Positions 1-6,169 of a stretch of 6,169 nucleotides of DNA are shown piece by piece (positions within the stretch are counted from its first letter, which is position 1; each line of letters starts with the position of its first letter). The stretch comes from an uncultured Verrucomicrobia subdivision 3 bacterium (GTDB lineage Bacteria; Verrucomicrobiota; Verrucomicrobiae; Limisphaerales; CAMLLE01). Location: NCBI GenBank assembly GCA_946480555.1, contig CAMLLE010000205.1, positions 1-6,169 of the forward strand. Reading direction: 5' to 3'. Below the pieces are notes generated by a model. The model did not search any database. It had not been told where the DNA came from and worked only from the letters and a program-made list of their open reading frames with translations. Made by a program: the position numbers and the translations under genes.

Positions 1-906
1 TCCCTCCGTACGGCCGACACGGAGATCGTTCCACTGGAACGACGATTGAAGCTCCTCGACGCCTTGCGCGGACGCATTCTCACCTCAAGCGATGAGCCGC
101 TCGATTTTTCCGGCCTGCTGCACGGTCAGGGATCCCCTGCCGAACGCGTCTTGCTGGAACAGGTGGAGACCAGCTTGAAGCTGCTTGCGGCGGCCGAGCC
201 GGAAGACCGCCGGAAGATTCGAGACGTGCTCGCCATCATCACAAGCGGACAGGTTCTGGATCTGAATCGCTTCGCCAGCGCGAGCGCATCGCAGGTCGTT
301 ACGCTCGAAACGGCAGCGGAGCTGGACGACTACACGTATCGCGTGGCTGGTTGCGTGGGCGAGTTCTGGACGCGCATCTGCCTGCGGAACCAGTTTCGCG
401 GCGACGGTTTTCTGACCCGGCGCGGTTCAAGTGCCGCCGAGTTTGAAACGCTCGGCGTTCGTTTCGGCAAGGGACTTCAACTGGTGAACATCCTGCGCGA
501 TCTTCCGGTCGATCTGCGAATGGGCCGTTGTTATGCGCCGCGGGAACTCCTGGCATCGGTTGGGATGCACCCGGCCGATCTTCTGAATCCAGAGAATGAA
601 GCGAACTTTCGCCCGGTGTATGATCGCTTGCTTGACCTGGCCGAGGAGCATCTCCGCGCTGGCTGGCGTTACACGAACTGGATCCCGCGAGGGGAAATCC
701 GCCTTCGGCTGGCTTGCGCATGGCCAATACTCATCGGCGCGCGAACGCTCCAGCGGCTGCGCACCAACCGCGTGCTCGACCCGGCCCGGCGAATCAAGAT
801 CAGCCGCCGGGACGTTCAAGGAATTTTGGTGAAGTCGATCCTGCTTTATCCGTTTCCGGCCTGGGGACGAATGGCCTTCGACGGGAACAGTCCAACGAAC
901 GGGTAG
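1..906 (+). CDS. Squalene/phytoene synthase family protein, 5' end missing
   Basis: Head-to-head prenyl transferase of the squalene/phytoene synthase family, which joins two farnesyl or geranylgeranyl diphosphates. The frame is open from base 1 to a TAG stop at 904-906, giving 301 visible residues, so the true start lies outside the window. A TTG at 46 is not a believable start because homology-like sequence (residues 1-15, containing RTADTEIVPLERR) runs upstream of it. Visible family signatures are the tail of the first Asp-rich region (D6), the SGQVLDLNRF block (residues 83-91), YRVAGCVGEFWTRI (about 113-126) and the second Asp-rich motif NILRDLPVDLRMGRCYAP, with D167 and D171 as the predicted Mg-diphosphate ligands. 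Near the C-terminus, GWRYTNWIP and RLACAWPILIGARTL also fit the family. Squalene synthase versus phytoene synthase, and hopanoid, sterol or carotenoid use, cannot be decided from this fragment. The family call is firm and the substrate is not. Confidence 0.9.
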   Translation, partial: SLRTADTEIVPLERRLKLLDALRGRILTSSDEPLDFSGLLHGQGSPAERVLLEQVETSLKLLAAAEPEDRRKIRDVLAIITSGQVLDLNRFASASASQVVTLETAAELDDYTYRVAGCVGEFWTRICLRNQFRGDGFLTRRGSSAAEFETLGVRFGKGLQLVNILRDLPVDLRMGRCYAPRELLASVGMHPADLLNPENEANFRPVYDRLLDLAEEHLRAGWRYTNWIPRGEIRLRLACAWPILIGARTLQRLRTNRVLDPARRIKISRRDVQGILVKSILLYPFPAWGRMAFDGNSPTNG

Positions 907-1019
907 GGGATTCTCCAAGCACGCCGCCACGCCCGCCGGAGTGCGCCCGCTCCAGCCATCCGCTGACGAAGCGCCTGCGGGGCATTGACCTCTTACCCGG
1001 CGTCCCGCAGTTTTTCCGG

Positions 1020-1706
1020 ATGGCAATTCAACTCAGCGCCGCGCAACTGGCGGCTTACATCGACCACTCGTTGCTCAAGCCCGATGCCGTCGCGGCGGAC
1101 ATCGAACAGCTTTGTCGTGAAGCGCGCACCCACGGTTTCTACAGCGTCTGCGTGAACGGCTGCTGGGTGGATCACGCGCGGTCGTCGCTGGAAGAAACCG
1201 AGATAAAGATCGCCGCCGTCGTGGGTTTCCCGCTCGGCGCGACGTCCGGCGATGTGAAACGTTTCGAAACCGAAGCGGCGGTGGATGACGGCGCGCAGGA
1301 AATTGACCTGGTTCTGAACATCGGCTGGCTGAAGGAGGGGCGCGACAAAGTCCTGTTGCGGGAATTGCGCGATGTGGTGGAAGCGGCGGATGAACGACCA
1401 GTGAAGGTGATTCTCGAAACCGGATTGCTGACGGATGAACAGAAGGCGCGCGCCTGCGAACTGATCGTCGAAAGCGGGGCTAAGTTTGTCAAAACTTCGA
1501 CGGGATTCAACGGCAGCGGCGCGACGATCGAAGATGTGAAATTGTTGCGAGCGACGGTGGGTGAGAAGTTTGGCGTGAAAGCCTCGGGTGGAATCCGTGA
1601 TTTGAAAACGGCGCTGGCGATGATCGAGGCCGGCGCAACGCGATTGGGAACTTCTGCGAGCGTGGCGATCATTCGCGGGCTGACCGAAGGAACGGCAGTG
1701 CATTGA
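1020..1706 (+). CDS. deoC: Deoxyribose-phosphate aldolase
   Basis: Class I aldolase that reversibly splits 2-deoxyribose-5-phosphate into glyceraldehyde-3-phosphate and acetaldehyde in the cytoplasm, the last step of deoxynucleoside salvage and breakdown. The 228-residue product is a full-length TIM barrel of the short bacterial DeoC type. It begins with LAAYIDHSLLKPDA (residues 10-23). VVGFPLGA (67-74) is a classic strand and loop. EIDLVLNIG (94-102) carries the proton-relay Asp D96. KFVKTSTGF (155-163) carries the Schiff-base Lys K158. GVKASGGIR (185-193) carries the second active-site Lys K187. All key residues are present. The reading frame stays open upstream to about 714, but that stretch is arginine- and proline-rich, overlaps the preceding gene and shows no family similarity, so the ATG at 1020 is chosen. 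No clear Shine-Dalgarno sequence precedes it. No other deo gene is adjacent. Confidence 0.96.
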   Translation: MAIQLSAAQLAAYIDHSLLKPDAVAADIEQLCREARTHGFYSVCVNGCWVDHARSSLEETEIKIAAVVGFPLGATSGDVKRFETEAAVDDGAQEIDLVLNIGWLKEGRDKVLLRELRDVVEAADERPVKVILETGLLTDEQKARACELIVESGAKFVKTSTGFNGSGATIEDVKLLRATVGEKFGVKASGGIRDLKTALAMIEAGATRLGTSASVAIIRGLTEGTAVH

Positions 1707-1805
1707 CCGGATCACCGGCACCGCTTTTTCTTCGGAAATGCCGGATAATACTGTTCTCGCTAATGACCGCTGTTTACTCTGGCGCGCGTTAAAAGCAGGC
1801 GCGGC

Positions 1806-3824
1806 GTGAACATCAAATCGGTCACAGCAAAACCCAAGGTTCGATCCGTCATTGGCGGGTCATTGGTTGTGCTGGCCGGATTGCTTCTGTGGCTGCTGCC
1901 GCTCGGGGAGCCGTTCATCGCCGCCAGTTACGACTACCTCTATCGTTTCGGCGCGGGCACAGTCAGCAACCGCGTCATCCTCATCCAGCTCGATAATGAA
2001 GCCTTCGCTCATTTCCAACAGGCGCGCGGGGAACCGTGGGATCGATCGCACCACGCCGCACTCCTGAACCGCCTCGCGGACGACGGCTGCGCCTTGGTGG
2101 TGATCGATGCCTTCTTCCGCTCCCGCCGCGACACTGAGAAAGACGAAGCCCTGGCCCAGGCGATGCAACGCGTGCCGATCGTCCTCATGGCGGAGCAGGC
2201 GCGTGTGACGCATCCGGACATTGTCGGCGCGCGGCCGCTCTTGCCGGCTGAGCCGTTCCTTTCAGCGGCGAAAACGAATTGGGGCGTGGCCTGGCTCGAT
2301 CCTGATGTGGATGGAATCGTACGGCGGCACTGGCCGTTCCCAGCACCGGGGCCGTACCCAAGCCTGGCCGAAGCGGCCGCCAGGGTGATCGGCACCAAGG
2401 CCAGCACCAACGCTCAGTTCCGGTGGCTGCGGTATTATGATCGCAACACGTGGCCGGAACTGAGTTACCGCTTCGCCCTCGCGCAGCCGAAAGGCTTTTA
2501 CCGGAACAAGATCGTCTTCATCGGTTCTGATCCCAGAACGTCGGTGGCGGATGGGGAACGGGATGAATTTCTGGATCCGTTCAGCCGCTGGTCGGGCGAA
2601 ACCACGGGCGGGGTCGAAATCCTGATCACGGAACTTCTGAACTTGAAGCACGACGACTGGCTGCGCCGGATGCCGTCGTGGCTGGAGATGTGGGTGCTGG
2701 TGATGATCGGCGCCGTGCTGGGCGTGGCGTTCTGGCGTTTGCGCTGGCTGACGGTTTTGGTGCTAGGACTTGTGCTGATGCTGCTGTCGGCGGCGGCCGG
2801 CATCTGGCTGAGCCACGGAACGAATTTCTGGTTTCCGTGGTTGATTGTGGCGGTTGGGCAGGTACCGGTGGCGATTGTTTGGGGCCTGGGCTCGCGGTTG
2901 CACACCTTTGCCGAACATACACGCACCGCCGCTCTGACCGCTCAGGAAGACAGCGATCCCGTTCCGGACATTCCGGGCTATGAGCTGCATCCGAAAGCTT
3001 TTGGGCAGGGTGCCTATGGGAAAGTGTGGCTGGCGCGCAAGCCCGGCGGGCCGTGGGAAGCGCTCAAGATGGTTTACCTGGAAAAATTCAAATACGACCC
3101 GGCGCCATTCGACCGCGAGTTCAACGGAGCGAACCGGTATCGCAATATCTCGGACAAACATCCCGGTTTGCTGCGCGTCACGTTCGTCAGCCCCAAGTTC
3201 GAAGATTATTTTTATTACGTGATGGAGCTGGGCGACGCGCAGGACGACGGCTGGATCAACGATCCGGCCAGATACACGCCGCGCGATCTGGTGAACATCC
3301 GTGAAAACTTCCATCGGCACCGGCTCCCGGCGCTGACGTGCCTGCGCTTGGGCATTCAACTGTGCGATCCGCTGGAGTTTCTGCATCAGAGCGGTCTCAC
3401 GCATCGTGATATCAAGCCGCAGAACATCCTGTTCGTGAACGGTCAGCCGAAACTGGCGGATGTGGGCCTAATCGCGGAGATTCGTCCGGAAGAACAGGAA
3501 CGCACGCTGGTGGGAACGCCGGGTTACATGCCGCCGATGCCGGAACGGCCGGGCACGCCGCAGGCGGACATCTACTCGCTCGGCATGGTGCTTTACGTGT
3601 TGAACACCGGCAGTTCGGCGCAGAGTTTTCCGGAGCTTTCGTCAACGTTGATTGACGCGCAGGCGCCGGAGGAATTCGCCGCGATGAACAGCGTCATCGT
3701 CCGCGCCTGCCAGCCGGACATCAAGCAACGCTTTCAAACCGTCGCCGAACTGCGCGCAGCGCTGAAAGAAGCGGAACGCATGCTTCTGGAAGCGACGCGC
3801 AAGCGGGACGACGAAGGAAAATGA
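1806..3824 (+). CDS. CHASE2-sensor transmembrane Ser/Thr protein kinase
   Basis: Receptor-like Hanks-type kinase of 672 residues. TM1 (about 14-33) is followed by an extracytoplasmic CHASE2 sensor (about 35-290; landmarks VILIQLDNEAF, VVIDAFF, and KIVFIGSDP near 235-243), three closely spaced membrane helices (about 293-311, 314-333, 341-362) and a cytoplasmic kinase domain (about 391-655). Three helices after CHASE2 are the usual topology and place the kinase inside. Kinase motifs: glycine loop GQGAYGKV (400-407), ATP lysine K421 in EALK, probable helix-C E438, catalytic loop HRDIKPQN (533-540, D535), metal-binding D552 within DVG instead of the usual DFG, activation segment GTPGYMPPMPE (570-580) in place of a standard APE, D588 in ADIYSLG, and R642. 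All core catalytic residues are present, so it is probably active. The tail after 650 is charged and helical. The GTG start has a weak AGG at 1797-1799, and an in-frame stop at 1764-1766 limits any upstream extension. Ligand and targets are unknown. Confidence 0.93.
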   Translation: MNIKSVTAKPKVRSVIGGSLVVLAGLLLWLLPLGEPFIAASYDYLYRFGAGTVSNRVILIQLDNEAFAHFQQARGEPWDRSHHAALLNRLADDGCALVVIDAFFRSRRDTEKDEALAQAMQRVPIVLMAEQARVTHPDIVGARPLLPAEPFLSAAKTNWGVAWLDPDVDGIVRRHWPFPAPGPYPSLAEAAARVIGTKASTNAQFRWLRYYDRNTWPELSYRFALAQPKGFYRNKIVFIGSDPRTSVADGERDEFLDPFSRWSGETTGGVEILITELLNLKHDDWLRRMPSWLEMWVLVMIGAVLGVAFWRLRWLTVLVLGLVLMLLSAAAGIWLSHGTNFWFPWLIVAVGQVPVAIVWGLGSRLHTFAEHTRTAALTAQEDSDPVPDIPGYELHPKAFGQGAYGKVWLARKPGGPWEALKMVYLEKFKYDPAPFDREFNGANRYRNISDKHPGLLRVTFVSPKFEDYFYYVMELGDAQDDGWINDPARYTPRDLVNIRENFHRHRLPALTCLRLGIQLCDPLEFLHQSGLTHRDIKPQNILFVNGQPKLADVGLIAEIRPEEQERTLVGTPGYMPPMPERPGTPQADIYSLGMVLYVLNTGSSAQSFPELSSTLIDAQAPEEFAAMNSVIVRACQPDIKQRFQTVAELRAALKEAERMLLEATRKRDDEGK

Positions 3825-3832
3825 AAATCGTG

Positions 3833-3875
3833 ACGTCAGCCATCCTGGCTGACGTGGAGCCGGGCTTCCAGCCCG
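3833..3875. repeat. Left arm: two hairpins
   Basis: Hairpin 1 pairs ACGTCAGCCA (3833-3842) with TGGCTGACGT (3846-3855), a perfect 10-bp stem with loop TCC. Hairpin 2 pairs CGGGCT (3861-3866) with AGCCCG (3870-3875), a 6-bp stem, again with loop TCC. The first stem starts nine bases after the kinase stop codon. Confidence 0.85.
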
Positions 3876-3945
3876 AGGGCTTTTGCTCCGCGATCGCCGA
3901 GCGTTCCGGACTCTCCAAAGCCACCTCGCCGACCACGTTTTTACC

Positions 3946-3990
3946 GGACGGCTGGAAGCCGTCCTCCACGGCGAGCAGGGATGCTCGCCG
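3946..3990. repeat. Right arm: two hairpins, inverted relative to the left arm
   Basis: Read on the + strand, GGACGGCT (3946-3953) pairs with AGCCGTCC (3957-3964), an 8-bp stem with loop GGA. CGGCGAGCA (3969-3977) pairs with TGCTCGCCG (3982-3990), a 9-bp stem with loop GGGA. On the - strand the order becomes long stem then GGCTTCCAGCC stem, as in the left arm. The last stem ends 18 bases from the PhoH stop codon. Confidence 0.85.
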
Positions 3991-4008
3991 CCACATTCGT
4001 AGATCGGT

Positions 4009-5322
4009 TCAAAGAATATTCGCCGCCAGTTCCGCCAGCTCCGACCGTTCGCCTTTCTGGAGTTCAATGTGGGCTGCCACGGCTTCCGTCCGGAAACGGC
4101 TGATCACGTAGTTGAAACCGTTGGAGGAGGAATCCACGTACGGATTGTCGATCTGATACGGGTCGCCAGTGAACACGACCTTTGTGCCGTGACCGACACG
4201 CGTGATGATTGTCTTGGCTTCGAGCGGCGTGAGATTCTGCGCCTCGTCGATGATCATGAACTGGTTCGCGATGCTGCGGCCGCGGATGTAGCTGAGCGCT
4301 TCCACCACAATGCTGCCGGAGCGCATCAGGTCGCCGCTGCGTCGATGCTCGTGGCCCATGTTCAAGTCGCTGAGCATCTCCAAAGCGTCATGAATGGGCT
4401 GCATCCAGGGCGCGAGTTTCTCGTCCAGCGAACCGGGCAGGAAGCCCAGTTCCTTGCCCATTGAAATGGTCGGTCGCGCCACAATCAACCTGCGGAACTC
4501 GCGATCAAGCACCACGCGTTTCAGACCCGCCGCCATCGCCAGCAGCGTTTTGCCTGTGCCGGCCTTGCCCATGAGCGTGACCAGCTTGATGCGATCGTCG
4601 AGCAACGCGTCAAAGGCGAAATGTTGTTCGCGATTGCGCGGCTTGATTCCCCAGACACCTTCGCGGCAATCCACGATCGGGATCAGCTTCGTTCCGCTGG
4701 CATCGACCTTCGTCAACGCCGTGCGCTTGGGATTCGTCTGATCGATCAGCGTGCAGTATTCGTTCGGGAAATATTTTTTTCCGGACGGCAGGTCCAGTTC
4801 GCCGTTCGCGCGGAAAGAAGCGACCTGCTCCGGTGTGGAAGGAATCTCCACCATGCCGGTGTAAAGGTCTTTGATGAAAACCCGGTCCGTCTCGTAATCC
4901 TCCGCCTGCAATCCGATCGCATCGGCCTTGATGCGCAGGTTGATGTCTTTGCTGACTAGCACGGCGGGATTCTTCGGCTGCGCTTTCTGCACCGCGGCGG
5001 CCATGGCCAGGATGCGATTGTCCACGCTGTCGCCGTGGAAGATGTGGCCGTTGCCGTTGGTGTGCCCGTTTTTTTCGAAAACGATCTTGAGCTTGCCGCC
5101 GTTGGGGAGCTTCACGCCGGCGTTCAGGCTGCCTTCGCCTCGGAACGAGTCCAGCATGCGGGACACCGCCCGCGCATTCTGGCCAAGCTCGGAGGATTCG
5201 CGTTTGAAGCGATCGATTTCTTCCAGGACTTCGATCGGCAGGAGGACGTTGTTTTCCTCAAAATTGAGCAGGGAGTTGGGGTCGTGGAGAAGGACGTTGG
5301 TGTCGAGGATGTAATTTTTCAC
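4009..5322 (-). CDS. phoH: PIN-domain plus PhoH-like ATPase (PhoH2 type)
   Basis: Two-domain cytoplasmic protein of 437 residues. The N-terminal PIN nuclease domain (about 1-150) opens with KNYILDTNVLLHDP, which carries the first catalytic Asp (D7). Further acidic positions are E34/E35 in VLEEIDRF, D101 in SVDNRILA and D126 in SKDINLR. A short Gly/Asn/His-rich loop lies at about 86-98. The C-terminal PhoH ATPase (about 230-437) has Walker A GKAGTGKT (252-259), Walker B FMIIDEAQ (355-362) and the downstream VFTGDPYQID block. Studied PhoH2 proteins are ATP-dependent RNA unwinding and cleaving enzymes. That role is known for the family and inferred here. Two GTG starts are possible, at 5328 (two residues longer) and 5322. 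An in-frame stop at 5337-5335 rules out anything longer. I prefer 5322 because it forms a GTGA overlap with the stop of the upstream GST-fold gene, implying translational coupling. No good Shine-Dalgarno sequence is seen for either start. Confidence 0.95.
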   Translation of the reverse strand: MKNYILDTNVLLHDPNSLLNFEENNVLLPIEVLEEIDRFKRESSELGQNARAVSRMLDSFRGEGSLNAGVKLPNGGKLKIVFEKNGHTNGNGHIFHGDSVDNRILAMAAAVQKAQPKNPAVLVSKDINLRIKADAIGLQAEDYETDRVFIKDLYTGMVEIPSTPEQVASFRANGELDLPSGKKYFPNEYCTLIDQTNPKRTALTKVDASGTKLIPIVDCREGVWGIKPRNREQHFAFDALLDDRIKLVTLMGKAGTGKTLLAMAAGLKRVVLDREFRRLIVARPTISMGKELGFLPGSLDEKLAPWMQPIHDALEMLSDLNMGHEHRRSGDLMRSGSIVVEALSYIRGRSIANQFMIIDEAQNLTPLEAKTIITRVGHGTKVVFTGDPYQIDNPYVDSSSNGFNYVISRFRTEAVAAHIELQKGERSELAELAANIL

Positions 5323-5987
5323 GCGCACGGATTTTCAAATTGAACTTCAGTCATGCGGCGATACCACCGCTGGATCTGCTTATGGGCTTTCGGCAATCGA
5401 TAATGGCCGGTGAAAAGAAAATTCCCCAGCATGCCGAAAAGTTCAAAGTCAACAAACCTGGGGCGCTCACCCAGGAGGAAGGGCTGATGCTGCAGCATCT
5501 GCTCGTAGGGAATGAGGTCCGTCTCCAGTTTCGCGAGCCATTCCTTCTGTTCGCGGCGCCAGCGGTCCAGGCAACCGCGGCCGAACTTGCGCTCCTTGTG
5601 CCGGACGAATGCAACGTGCTCGGACTTCGGCACGAATTCCTTCCAGTGAATGTCGTTCAGCCGGAAGGTCGAATCTTCGATGTGACTCTCGATGCTGCGC
5701 CAGAGGAGCGATTGAAGGCCTTCCAGTTGCGGCGGGAAAAGCCCGAGCTTCAACTTCTCGTCGAGGTATTTCGCGATGTCCTGCGAATCGTCGCCGGACT
5801 CAAACACAACGCGGCGACCATCACGAACGATCGGGACGCCGTAGTATTGCTCCTGCGAGAGTTTCCAGACGAGCGAGCGATCGCTGCTGGAGATGTTGGT
5901 GATCTTGAAGGAAGCACCGGAGAATTCGAGTATCCGCCGCTGAACTATGCAGAACGGACTCCACGGAAACTGAACCAGTTCAATCAT
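5319..5987 (-). CDS. Glutathione S-transferase-like protein
   Basis: GST-fold protein of about 222 residues, probably soluble and cytoplasmic. The N-terminal thioredoxin-like half (about 1-80) begins MIELVQFPWSPFC. S10 is in the usual active-site serine position and C13 sits where a glutaredoxin has its second cysteine. YYGVPIV contains the conserved cis-proline (P52), and FESGDDSQDIAKYLDE contains the glutathione-binding E63-S64 pair. The helical C-terminal half includes QPFLLGERPRFVDFELFGML (about 168-187), with the buried Asp (D180) typical of GST_C domains. The class and substrate cannot be named, and it may be a thiol transferase rather than a detoxifying enzyme. The frame extends to a TTG at 6044 and also offers a GTG at 6017, but the added residues fall outside the fold. 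The ATG at 5987 starts exactly at the first strand and is preferred. A GGA lies directly before it, too close for a normal ribosome binding site, so the start remains uncertain. It is first in a likely two-gene unit with the PhoH gene. Confidence 0.85.
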   Translation of the reverse strand: MIELVQFPWSPFCIVQRRILEFSGASFKITNISSSDRSLVWKLSQEQYYGVPIVRDGRRVVFESGDDSQDIAKYLDEKLKLGLFPPQLEGLQSLLWRSIESHIEDSTFRLNDIHWKEFVPKSEHVAFVRHKERKFGRGCLDRWRREQKEWLAKLETDLIPYEQMLQHQPFLLGERPRFVDFELFGMLGNFLFTGHYRLPKAHKQIQRWYRRMTEVQFENPCA

Positions 5988-6079
5988 TCCAAATGCTTCG
6001 GGCGATTTCGTGGCCACTGTAGGTCTGCGATTTTGGGCTGACAAGTGGAATAACGGTGGGAGCGGAAAAATGCGCGAGG

Positions 6080-6117
6080 TTCACCGCGGAGGCGCGGGGG
6101 AGCGGAGAAAAAAAAAA
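6080..6117. repeat. Degenerate 8-mer tandem (three units) with a ten-A tail
   Basis: After TTCAC, three adjacent 8-mers resemble each other: CGCGGAGG (6085-6092), CGCGGGGG (6093-6100) and AGCGGAGA (6101-6108). They run into ten consecutive A (6108-6117). The feature lies in the 125-base stretch upstream of the GST-fold gene, in which I see no gene, so on the - strand it would be a leader or promoter-region sequence containing a T tract. It resembles, from memory, a TTCACCGCAGAGGCGCAGAG-like sequence scattered through many environmental bacterial genomes. That likeness was not checked. Confidence 0.5.
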
Positions 6118-6169
6118 CAGAAAGCAAACGTCGAAAGTTAACGAGGGGGAAATAGCGAAAAGCTACACA

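Larger units (their letters stand above)
3830..3994. repeat. Inverted element with paired hairpins at both ends, between convergent genes
   Basis: This element fills nearly all of the gap between the kinase stop (3824) and the PhoH stop (4009). Its ends, GTG at 3830 and CAC at 3994, are in inverted orientation. Each arm has two short perfect hairpins joined by GTGGAG (left, 3854-3859) or its complement CTCCAC (right, 3964-3969). The 11-mer GGCTTCCAGCC (3863-3873) recurs as its exact reverse complement at 3950-3960. Loops and linkers match between the arms while the stems differ and remain fully paired. The centre (3876-3945) contains the 8-base palindrome GCGATCGC (3890-3897) and no gene that I can support. 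There is no strong U-tract typical of an intrinsic terminator, only TTTTT at 3938-3942. It is best read as a REP- or MITE-like palindromic repeat or a structured RNA, possibly ending transcription from both sides. Confidence 0.75.

Noticed and set aside
714..1019. Upstream extension of the deoC reading frame
   Set aside because: It overlaps the prenyl synthase gene, is rich in Arg, Pro and Ser, and lies before the normal DeoC N-terminus. The ATG at 1020 fits the family length.
427..1026. Long - strand ORF opposite the prenyl synthase gene
   Set aside because: Antisense shadow with no recognisable domain. The + strand frame holds the conserved motifs.
1715..1744. Possible terminator after deoC (CCGGCA...TGCCGG, plus an inner CCG/CGG)
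   Set aside because: The stem is interrupted by AAA and is not followed by a T tract, so it is too weak to call.
1744..1749. GATAAT as a -10 box for the kinase gene
   Set aside because: No matching -35 box at 16-18 bases upstream. A single hexamer is not enough evidence.
3890..3897. GCGATCGC palindrome, identical to the cyanobacterial HIP1 core
   Set aside because: A single copy in a GC-rich window is compatible with chance, and nothing else here looks cyanobacterial.
3821..4111. Small + strand ORF of 96 codons whose ATG overlaps the kinase stop (ATGA)
   Set aside because: It runs through the hairpin element and then antisense to the PhoH gene. Its translation mirrors the palindromes and shows no domain. 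The overlap looks accidental.
5340..6041. Long + strand ORF (233 codons) opposite the GST-like gene
   Set aside because: Antisense shadow of a GC-rich gene. The - strand frame has clear GST motifs, while this one has none.

Overview
The window is GC-rich bacterial chromosome with five protein-coding genes and two non-coding repeat features. The gene content (a CHASE2 receptor fused to a Ser/Thr kinase, a squalene/phytoene synthase, a PIN-PhoH ATPase) together with the style of the intergenic palindromes suggests a member of the Verrucomicrobiota or a related PVC bacterium. This is inference from gene style. There is no rRNA or other marker to settle it.

Layout: three genes run on the + strand and two on the - strand, and the two sets converge at about 3825-4008. 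On the + strand are the 3' part of a squalene/phytoene synthase family gene (cut by the left edge of the window), deoC (deoxyribose-phosphate aldolase, start at 1020), and a 672-residue membrane receptor kinase with a CHASE2 sensor. On the - strand a GST-fold protein (start probably 5987) is followed by a PIN-PhoH ATPase of the PhoH2 type. The stop codon of the first overlaps a GTG start of the second (GTGA at 5322-5319), so the two are probably one translationally coupled transcription unit.

The + strand genes are unrelated in function (isoprenoid condensation, deoxynucleoside catabolism, signalling) and show no evidence of a common pathway. The gaps between them are about 100 bases and no clear promoter or terminator was found in them.

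The most interesting non-coding feature is the convergent gap. It is filled by a roughly 165-base inverted element (3830-3994). Each end carries two short hairpins. The loop and linker sequences match between the two ends, while the stems differ and still pair perfectly. That pattern suggests selection for structure, as in a mobile palindromic repeat, a structured RNA or a two-way terminator. At the right edge, upstream of the GST gene, there is a purine-rich, three-unit degenerate 8-mer repeat ending in a run of ten A (6080-6117). No clearly new multi-gene system is visible.
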